From Xanthobacter sp. YC-JY1 (GTDB lineage Bacteria; Pseudomonadota; Alphaproteobacteria; Rhizobiales; Xanthobacteraceae): a stretch of DNA of 64,000 nt. The position numbers were made by a program, and so were the translations under genes. Positions 58,454 to 64,000 of the stretch are shown piece by piece. Position 1 is the first letter of the stretch; every line of letters starts with the position of its first letter. The stretch lies in assembly GCF_021730305.1 (NCBI RefSeq), contig NZ_CP032674.1, positions 977,001 to 1,041,000 of the forward strand, read 5' to 3'. The notes under the pieces were generated by a model that did not search any database, was not told the origin of the DNA, and worked only from the letters and a program-made list of their open reading frames with translations.

Positions 58454-59470
58454 ATGAAACATCTTGCCCGGCTGGCCGCATTGGCCGTCGCTCTTGCCGC
58501 CACCATCGCCCCGCCTCTTGTGAGGCCCGCTGCCGCGGCCGAGGTGCGTGTCGTGAGCGGCCTCGGCCTGTGCTACCTGCCCATGATCGTCGCGGCGGAA
58601 AACAAGCTGATCGAAAAGCATGCGGCGGCCCTGGGCGTGCCCGATGCCAAGGTCGTCTACACGCAGCTGACCAGCGGCCCGGCCATCACCGATGCGCTGA
58701 TCTCCGGCAATGCCGACGTCGCCATGGCCGGCACGTCGGTGATGCTCAATCTGTGGGACAAGACGGTGAAGTTCGCCCCCGTGAAGGGGATGATGGCGAT
58801 CTGCGATTCCCCGATCTATTTCAACACCATCGATCCCGCGATCACGTCCATCAAGGACTTCAAGCCCACCGACCGGATCGCCATGGCCGCCGGTAAGGGA
58901 ACGCAGCATGCGCTGATCCTGGAGATGGCCACCGCCCAGGCCTTCGGCTTCGACCAGCGCAACAAGTTCGACACGCTGGCCATCACCATGTCCCATCCCG
59001 ACGGGGTCGCCGCGCTGCTCTCGGGCGGGGCCGTCGCCAGGACGCACGTGACGACGGTGCCCTTCATCCAGATGGAGCTCGCCAATCCGAACGTGCGCAC
59101 CATCCTCAGCTCCTATGACGTCACCGGCGGCGCCAACACGCTGATTACCGCCTATGCCAATGACAAGTGGCGGGCGGCCAATCCCAAGCTCTACGCCGCC
59201 ACCTATGCGGCGCTGACCGAGGCGATGGGCCTCATCGCCGCCGACAAGACCGCGGCGGCGCAGGCGTTCAAGCGGTTCGACAAGTCGAAGCTGTCGGAAG
59301 CCGAGATCGTGGCGATCCTCAATGATCCGAACATGATGAGCTTTTCGCCGACGCCCCGGAAGGTGATGGTCTTCGCTGAATACATGCACAAGACCGGCCT
59401 GCTGAAGAATATGCCGACCTCCTGGAAGGACGTATTCTTCAGCAACGTCCATGATCTGCCCGGCGATTGA
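58454..59470 (+). CDS. NMT1/SsuA-type periplasmic binding protein
   Basis: 338 residues. Signal peptide about 1-31 (LARLAALAVALAATIAPPLVRPAAAAEV, in two parts). The mature protein opens VRVVSGLGLCYLPMIVAAENKLIEKHAAAL and has ITDALISGNADVAMAGTSVM, the ABC-type NMT1/SsuA core. It delivers substrate to the SsuB/SsuC-type subunits encoded upstream. The ligand could be a sulfonate, pyrimidine or aromatic acid; nothing in the sequence decides. GGGGATC precedes the ATG. It is separated from the hydrolase gene by 104 bases that carry a stable hairpin. Confidence 0.88.
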   Translation: MKHLARLAALAVALAATIAPPLVRPAAAAEVRVVSGLGLCYLPMIVAAENKLIEKHAAALGVPDAKVVYTQLTSGPAITDALISGNADVAMAGTSVMLNLWDKTVKFAPVKGMMAICDSPIYFNTIDPAITSIKDFKPTDRIAMAAGKGTQHALILEMATAQAFGFDQRNKFDTLAITMSHPDGVAALLSGGAVARTHVTTVPFIQMELANPNVRTILSSYDVTGGANTLITAYANDKWRAANPKLYAATYAALTEAMGLIAADKTAAAQAFKRFDKSKLSEAEIVAILNDPNMMSFSPTPRKVMVFAEYMHKTGLLKNMPTSWKDVFFSNVHDLPGD

Positions 59471-59568
59471 CCCCTCGTGGCGGGCACCGGACACGCCAAG
59501 TGCCGGCGCCTTGCCTCCTTGGGGGAATGTCAGTACCACCGCCCTCTCACCTGCGTTCGGAATCTCCC

Positions 59569-60402
59569 ATGACAAAGCCTCGGGTTCCGCGTGCGACGCA
59601 CGACAAGGCAGATGCCGTGACCAAGGCTCCGGCGTCTCAGGCGGGCCACGACTTCTGGCGCCGCTTTGCGCCGAAGGACCCCGGCCAGTCCCCCAAATAC
59701 CTCCAGCTGCGGGATGCGGTGCTGGCGGGAATTCGCGAGGGATACTGGAGCCTTGGCGACCGCCTACCGCCGGAGAAGGATCTGGCGCTCGCCACCGGGC
59801 TCAGTCTCGGCACGGTGCAGAAGGCCTATCGCGAACTGGTGCAGGATGGGGCGGTGGACCGCAAGCAGGGGCGGGCCGGCAGCTTCGTCAATCGCGAGCC
59901 GCGCCAGGTGGACACGGTCTGGCACTTCCTGTTCAGCGACGAGCGGCGCGAGAACTTCTTCCCCGTCTTCCCCCAGGTGGACCGCATTCACCGGCACAGG
60001 AACCGCGGTTCCTGGAGCATGCACATGCAATGGGTGGAAGACGAGGTGGTCGAGATCGACCGCATCGTTGATATCGGCCACGAATTCCTCGTCTACAGCC
60101 AGTTCATCATCGATGCGCGGGTCTACGACCAGGTGCGCAAGGACAAGCAGACTGCCCTTGAAGGCGTCAATCTGCGCCGTGAGCTGAACCTGACGGTCCA
60201 GCGCATGACGTATGACATCCGCATCGAGCCGCTGCCGCGCGACATCTGCTCGAAGATCGGAGTGGAAGCCAAGACCATCGGCATGGTGGTGGAAATCTTC
60301 AGCTCGGCGAGCCCGGCGAATTACGGCTCGTTCCAGCGCATCTTCGTGCCGCGCACCCAGTTCTTCATGCGCATCGACAGCCAGGCGCCCCGGTCCGCGT
60401 GA
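59569..60402 (+). CDS. GntR-family regulator, UTRA/HutC-like
   Basis: 277 residues from ATG 59569; earlier in-frame starts have no better ribosome-binding site. The GntR winged helix is at about 45-105 (YLQLRDAVLAGIREGYWSLGDRLPPEKDLALATGLSLGTVQKAYREL, in parts), and the C-terminal domain (about 120-275) looks like a UTRA-type effector domain. It is the last gene of the cluster in the same direction and is the best candidate to bind the 9-bp palindrome at 55611. Its C-terminus converges on the siderophore-interacting protein gene 20 bases away. Confidence 0.82.
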   Translation: MTKPRVPRATHDKADAVTKAPASQAGHDFWRRFAPKDPGQSPKYLQLRDAVLAGIREGYWSLGDRLPPEKDLALATGLSLGTVQKAYRELVQDGAVDRKQGRAGSFVNREPRQVDTVWHFLFSDERRENFFPVFPQVDRIHRHRNRGSWSMHMQWVEDEVVEIDRIVDIGHEFLVYSQFIIDARVYDQVRKDKQTALEGVNLRRELNLTVQRMTYDIRIEPLPRDICSKIGVEAKTIGMVVEIFSSASPANYGSFQRIFVPRTQFFMRIDSQAPRSA

Positions 60403-60421
60403 CACGCGCCAGTCTCGCCCC

Positions 60422-61195
60422 TCACTGATCTCCCTCGCTGTCCTTGAAGTCGGTCTCGCCCTTCTTCCAGTATCCGGACATGACGAGCCGACTGGGCGGG
60501 AAGGCGCGGTCGAGCCGGAAGTGGCGGCGCACATTTCGCGCGACCGAGGCTTCGGCGGCGAACCACACCGCGCCCGAGTCCTGCGGCACCTCCGCCCGCG
60601 TGATGGTGTCGGCGAGGGTTGAGAACGGGCCGGCATCGTCGTTGCCGCGCGGAAGCCAGGTGATCTCCACATCGGCCTTCGAGTGGATGATCTGCGCATC
60701 GGCGCCCTCGGGAATTTCCACGAAGGCATCGACGGAAAGCCCGGCCGGCAGGGTTTCGAGGATGGCGCCGATGGCGGGAAGCGCCGTCTCGTCGCCACCG
60801 ATCAGCAGATGCGAGACGTCCGGATCCAGCCGGAAGCCGCCGCGCGGGCCGGCGATCTGGACCACATCGCCGGGCGCCGCGTTCTGCGCCCAGGTGGAGC
60901 AGGGGCCGTCCCCGTGCAGGACGAAATCGATGTCCATCTCGCACAGCGTCTCGCGGAAATGGCGGATGGTGTAGGCGCGCCCGTTGGGCTTCCCGCCGTC
61001 GGCCGTCGGCACGAAGACCTTGACCCATTGGGCCGGGCGGCGGACGGGAAAGTCCATCAGCGCCGTCGAGGCGAGGGTGATGCGCCGCATATGCGGGCTC
61101 ACCTCGGTGACCTTGCGGACCTCGGCGATCCTCAGGCGGCGTTCGGGCGGCACCGGGCGTTCGGCGCCCGTGAGGGGGGTGTTGTTCTGTTTCAT
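60422..61195 (-). CDS. Siderophore-interacting protein (FAD-dependent ferric-chelate reductase family)
   Basis: 257 residues. The FAD-binding part has the RAYTIRHFRE motif near 80 and HGDGPCSTWAQNAAPGD, and the NAD(P)-binding part has LLIGGDETALPAIGAILETL and a C-terminal SGYWKKGE, all standard for the SIP/ViuB family that reduces ferric siderophores in the cytoplasm. It starts 23 bases after the stop of the DHA2-family exporter gene on the same strand, so the two form an operon. No TonB receptor or siderophore synthesis gene is in view. Confidence 0.88.
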   Translation of the reverse strand: MKQNNTPLTGAERPVPPERRLRIAEVRKVTEVSPHMRRITLASTALMDFPVRRPAQWVKVFVPTADGGKPNGRAYTIRHFRETLCEMDIDFVLHGDGPCSTWAQNAAPGDVVQIAGPRGGFRLDPDVSHLLIGGDETALPAIGAILETLPAGLSVDAFVEIPEGADAQIIHSKADVEITWLPRGNDDAGPFSTLADTITRAEVPQDSGAVWFAAEASVARNVRRHFRLDRAFPPSRLVMSGYWKKGETDFKDSEGDQ

Positions 61196-61218
61196 CGGAA
61201 GGGTCCTTGGCCGCCGGG

Positions 61219-62661
61219 TCAGGCGCGACGCCGGCGCAGCGTGGTGAGGGAGAGGAGGAAGGCAGCAGCCGCCATGGACGCCGCGATGCGGAAGGCGAAG
61301 CGCATGGCCTCCGTCACGAGGTCCGGGGTGGCGGTGGCCGTATCGCCGGCAACGCTGGCGAAGAGCGCGCCCATGAGGGAGGCGCCGGTGATGAGGCCGA
61401 GATTGCGGGCCAGGGCCAGCAGGCCGGAAACGAGGCCGCGCTGTTCGGGGCGCGCATCGGTCATGACGGCGGTGTTGTTCGGCGTCTGGAAGAAGGCGAG
61501 GCCGACGCTGATGAACAGGATGGCGACGATGTAGATGGCGACACCGCCGTCGCGCGACACCCAGGACATGGCGAACGCCCCGACGGTGAACAGCGCCAGC
61601 CCTATTACCATGGCAAGCCGTGCGCCGATGCGATCGGCAAGGGTGCCGGCCGGCACGCCCATGATGGCTGCGGCGAGGGGGCCGACCGTCATCACCAGCC
61701 CGACCATGCGGGTGTCGAGGCCGAGGGCCTTCGAGAGGAAGAACGGCCCCAGCACCAGGGTCGCCATCATCACCGCATAGACCAGCACGCTCATGACCAT
61801 GCTGGTGGAGAGCAGCACGTTGCCGAACATGGAAAGCTTCAGCAGCGGGGCGCGCGCCTTCACCTGCACCGCGAGGAACAGGGCAAGACCGACGAGCGCG
61901 CCGAGCCCGAGCTGCAGCACGAGCGGTGCATCGAAGCCCTGCTTGCCGGCGAAGGTCATGGCCAGCGCGTAGGCGCCGAGCGTCAAAGCGAGGAGGATCG
62001 TGCCCAGCCAGTCGAACCGCGCCGCGGGGACGGGATGCTTCGGCGCATCCACGGCATTGGGCAGATAGCGCGAGACCAGAAGGAAGGCCAGAAGCCCGAA
62101 CGGCAGGTTGACCCAGAACACCGCCTGCCAGCCGAAGGCGGCCAGCGCCAGCGAGCCGAGCGAGGGCCCAAGCGCGATGCCGAAGGACACCATGGTGGAG
62201 AGCACGCCCATGGCGAAGCCGGTGCGCTCCTTGGGAAACACCTCGCCAACGAAGGCGAAGGAGAGCGCCATCAGGATGGCGCCGCCAAGCCCCTGGCCGG
62301 CGCGACCGGCGATCAGCAGCGGCAGGCTGGTGGAGAGGGCGCACAGCACCGAGGCAGCCATGAAGACGGCGAGCCCCCACAGATAGAGCCGCTTCTTGCC
62401 GAGCTGGTCACCGAAACGGCCCACGCCGACGATGAGGGCGGTGACGACGAGCAGATAGCTCACCACCACCCATTGGACGGCCGCGAAGTCCACACCGAGG
62501 CTTTTGACCAAGGTGGGCAGGGCGACGTTGATGATGTTGGTGCCGAGCTGCGACAGCAGGATGGCAAGGGAAAGCCCGGTCAGCACCATGCCGGAATGGA
62601 TGGGCCGGTGCGCGGCCGCGGCGTGCGGCTGGGCGGTGGGGGAAGAGGTTTGTCGTGTCAT
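61219..62661 (-). CDS. MFS transporter, DHA2 (EmrB/QacA) family
   Basis: 480 residues with about 14 hydrophobic helices. Motifs include LSQLGTNIINVALPTLVKSLGVD in helix 1, GRFGDQLGKKRLYLWG in loop 2-3 and GLGGAILMALSFAFVGEVF near helix 4, then GIALGPSLGSL in helix 5 (the antiporter motif C). Such proteins export drugs, siderophores or metabolites with proton exchange. It is divergent from a LysR gene whose two operator boxes lie in the shared promoter. Paired with an SIP protein, it might export an iron chelator or a toxic iron-linked compound (inference). ATG 62661 has AGGA upstream. Confidence 0.89.
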   Translation of the reverse strand: MTRQTSSPTAQPHAAAAHRPIHSGMVLTGLSLAILLSQLGTNIINVALPTLVKSLGVDFAAVQWVVVSYLLVVTALIVGVGRFGDQLGKKRLYLWGLAVFMAASVLCALSTSLPLLIAGRAGQGLGGAILMALSFAFVGEVFPKERTGFAMGVLSTMVSFGIALGPSLGSLALAAFGWQAVFWVNLPFGLLAFLLVSRYLPNAVDAPKHPVPAARFDWLGTILLALTLGAYALAMTFAGKQGFDAPLVLQLGLGALVGLALFLAVQVKARAPLLKLSMFGNVLLSTSMVMSVLVYAVMMATLVLGPFFLSKALGLDTRMVGLVMTVGPLAAAIMGVPAGTLADRIGARLAMVIGLALFTVGAFAMSWVSRDGGVAIYIVAILFISVGLAFFQTPNNTAVMTDARPEQRGLVSGLLALARNLGLITGASLMGALFASVAGDTATATPDLVTEAMRFAFRIAASMAAAAFLLSLTTLRRRRA

Positions 62662-62728
62662 GTGGGGTCCTGTCGAAAGCAGCGCGCAGGCGCGTTGAAC
62701 TGGTCTTTCGATAGGGGCGGGCCTTGTT

Positions 62729-62772
62729 TGCATACAGTGCAATGTCGCTATTATATGATTGCATCAGATGCA
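62729..62772. promoter_or_regulatory. Two LysR-type T-N11-A boxes in the divergent promoter
   Basis: TGCATACAGTGCA (62729-62741) and TGCATCAGATGCA (62760-62772) both fit T-N11-A with dyad symmetry; the second is a perfect TGCAT-CAG-ATGCA palindrome. Their centres are 31 bases apart, about three helix turns, as expected for a LysR tetramer. They lie between the exporter start at 62661 and the LysR start at 62792. Confidence 0.7.
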
Positions 62773-62791
62773 CTGATGCGGAGGCGCTCCC

Positions 62792-63724
62792 TTGCCTGCC
62801 AAACCGACGCGACGCCAAGTGTCGCGCCATATGCCGCCGCTCGACATGAACCTGCTGGTGACGCTCGACGCGCTCCTCTCGGAAGGCAGCGTCGTGGGGG
62901 CGGCCCAGCGGTTGAACCTTTCCGCGCCGGCTATGAGCCGCCAGCTCGCGCGCATCCGTCACCTCCTGGGCGATCCGGTGCTGGTTCGCGCGGGGCGGGG
63001 GCTCGTGCCGACCCCGCGTGCCGAGGCCCTGCGCGAACGGCTGCGCGGCCTCGTGGCCGAGGCCGAGGCGCTGGTGCGCGGCGACGAGATCGATCTGCTG
63101 CGGTTGGAGCGCACCTTCGTCATCCGCGCCAATGACGGGTTTGTCGGCACCTTCGGTGCGGCGCTGGCGTCATTGGCCGCGCAGGAGGCGCCCTTGGTCC
63201 GGCTACGCTTCGCCCATCAGGACCAGGAGGATGTGGAGGCCCTGCGCGAGGGGCGGATCGACGCCGATGTGGGCGTCATCGGCGCCATGGGGCCGGAGAT
63301 CCGCTTGCAGGCGCTGTTCCACGATCGTTTCGTCGGGGTCGTGCGCCCCGGCCATCCGCTCGCCGGGGAGGTGACGCCGGAGCGGTTCGCGGCCTTTCCC
63401 CATGTCTCCGTCTCGCGCCGGGGGCGTTTCTCGGGGCCCATCGACTTGGCGCTGGCGGCGCTGGGACTGAAGCGCTTCGTGGCCATCGCGGTGGCGAACT
63501 TCAACGATGCGCTGGCCATCGTGCGCACCTCGGACCATGTCGCCGCGGTGCCGGCCCGGCTGACGGAGCCGGCGCGTGCCGGCCTCCACAGCTTCGACCT
63601 GCCGGTGAAGACCGATGCGCTCGCCGTGTCCCTTGCCTGGCATCCCCGCTTCGATGCCGATCCCGCGCACCGATGGCTGCGCGCGGCGCTGCGGGCGGCG
63701 TGTTCGTTCCGCGCCCCGGGATGA
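62792..63724 (+). CDS. LysR-type regulator of the exporter/SIP operon
   Basis: 310 residues from TTG 62792 with GGAGG at 62780-62784. The HTH reads MNLLVTLDALLSEGSVVGAAQRLNLSAPAMSRQLARIRHLLG, a NodD/NahR-like LysR start, followed by an effector domain to about 300. It is divergent from the DHA2 exporter gene and is preceded by two symmetric T-N11-A boxes, which it probably binds to control both directions. The inducer is unknown. Confidence 0.88.
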   Translation: MPAKPTRRQVSRHMPPLDMNLLVTLDALLSEGSVVGAAQRLNLSAPAMSRQLARIRHLLGDPVLVRAGRGLVPTPRAEALRERLRGLVAEAEALVRGDEIDLLRLERTFVIRANDGFVGTFGAALASLAAQEAPLVRLRFAHQDQEDVEALREGRIDADVGVIGAMGPEIRLQALFHDRFVGVVRPGHPLAGEVTPERFAAFPHVSVSRRGRFSGPIDLALAALGLKRFVAIAVANFNDALAIVRTSDHVAAVPARLTEPARAGLHSFDLPVKTDALAVSLAWHPRFDADPAHRWLRAALRAACSFRAPG

Positions 63725-63747
63725 CGCAGGCGGAGTGCCGGCCGCCC

Positions 63748-64000
63748 CTATGACGGCTCCCGGGCGAGAGCCGGAATTCCGGCCGGCGCCGTGGCCGAAC
63801 GGCGGATCACCAGCTCGATGGGCAGCTCCACGCGCTGCGGCTGCGCTTCGCCGCGGAGGCGAGCCAGCAGATGGCGCGCCACCGTGCGTCCGAGCTCGGT
63901 GGTGGGCAGATGAACCGTGGTCAAAGGCGGGGCGAGGTGGGCGGCGATTTCCAGATTGTCGATGCCCACGACCGACAGCGCGCCGGGCACGGCGATGCCG
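63748..64000 (-). CDS. LacI-family regulator, C-terminal fragment
   Basis: About 84 residues enter from the window edge and stop at 63748. GALSVVGIDNLEIAAHLAPPLTTVHLPTTELGRTVARHLLARL is the C-terminal part of LacI/PurR proteins, in which the conserved VVGIDN and P-x-LTTV elements form the effector-binding domain end. The DNA-binding domain lies outside the window. The target and ligand are not visible. Confidence 0.85.
   Translation of the reverse strand, partial: GIAVPGALSVVGIDNLEIAAHLAPPLTTVHLPTTELGRTVARHLLARLRGEAQPQRVELPIELVIRRSATAPAGIPALAREPS

Noticed and set aside
60422-62380. A 652-codon minus-strand frame joining part of the DHA2 exporter region to the siderophore-interacting protein
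   Set aside because: Its first 390 codons are an out-of-frame reading of the exporter. The SIP protein has its own ATG at 61195, and the exporter has a complete frame with 14 helices.
1-64000. CRISPR arrays, insertion sequences, prophage or plasmid functions
   Set aside because: No regularly spaced repeats, transposase motifs, terminal inverted repeats, integrase or replication genes were recognised anywhere in the window.

Overview
The window is a GC-rich chromosomal segment (AT-rich only in a few intergenic stretches) from an alphaproteobacterium of the Hyphomicrobiales, most likely the Xanthobacteraceae (Xanthobacter, Azorhizobium, Starkeya or Ancylobacter type). The placement rests on gene content: a 2853-residue cyclic beta-1,2-glucan synthase, a SorA/SorB-type sulfite dehydrogenase, a GGAAC-N16-CGTT promoter of the alphaproteobacterial general stress sigma factor EcfG, a DUF1488 protein, a HisKA_2 kinase and many sugar-acid and LIV-type transport operons. 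I found no rRNA, tRNA, CRISPR array, insertion sequence or phage gene. It reads as ordinary, dense chromosome built of catabolic cassettes, each with its own regulator and transporter.

Layout. 1-4.0 kb (minus): a response regulator, sensor kinase, periplasmic adaptor and RND pump (cut by the window edge), i.e. a metal-type efflux operon with its own two-component system. 4.1-9.6 kb: a LysR regulator divergent from a five-step-style L-rhamnonate cassette (FAH-family hydrolase, SDR, ACS-family MFS, L-rhamnonate dehydratase) ended by a strong terminator; this fits the diketo-hydrolase branch that yields pyruvate and lactate. 9.7-15.3 kb: DUF1345 membrane protein, NhaA antiporter, transglutaminase-like protein, a cold shock protein and four small proteins. 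15.4-25.8 kb: cyclic glucan synthase, a ribbon-helix-helix protein and a PHB-depolymerase-type esterase. 25.9-34.4 kb: a stress region with an alpha/beta hydrolase under a perfect EcfG promoter, large catalase, YciE-type ferritin-like protein, a 25-residue membrane peptide, CsbD, a PAS/LuxR regulator and a GAF/HisKA_2 kinase.

34.4-40.4 kb: a LysR regulator divergent from an MFS transporter, an ApnO-type oxidoisomerase, a RuBisCO-like protein with intact metal-site Lys/Asp/Glu, and a DUF1537 kinase; together these match D-apionate catabolism. 40.8-45.0 kb: a secreted sulfatase convergent with sorAB. 45.3-54.6 kb: a CobW-like GTPase, a small CxxC protein and a GntR/FCD regulator divergent from a LIV-type ABC transporter with two amidohydrolases, one carrying Glu where the family has a catalytic Asp; the substrate is not known and this is the best candidate for an undescribed pathway. 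54.7-60.4 kb: a DUF2161 protein and a second orphan system (nitrate/sulfonate-type ABC transporter, metallo-beta-lactamase-fold hydrolase, NMT1-type binding protein, GntR regulator) preceded by a promoter overlapped by a perfect 9-bp palindromic operator. 60.4-63.7 kb: a DHA2-family exporter and siderophore-interacting flavoprotein divergent from a LysR gene with two T-N11-A boxes. The window ends in the C-terminus of a LacI-type regulator.

Start codons were chosen by ribosome-binding sites and family N-termini, and several differ from the longest possible reading frame. All functional statements come from reading translated motifs by eye; no database search was run.
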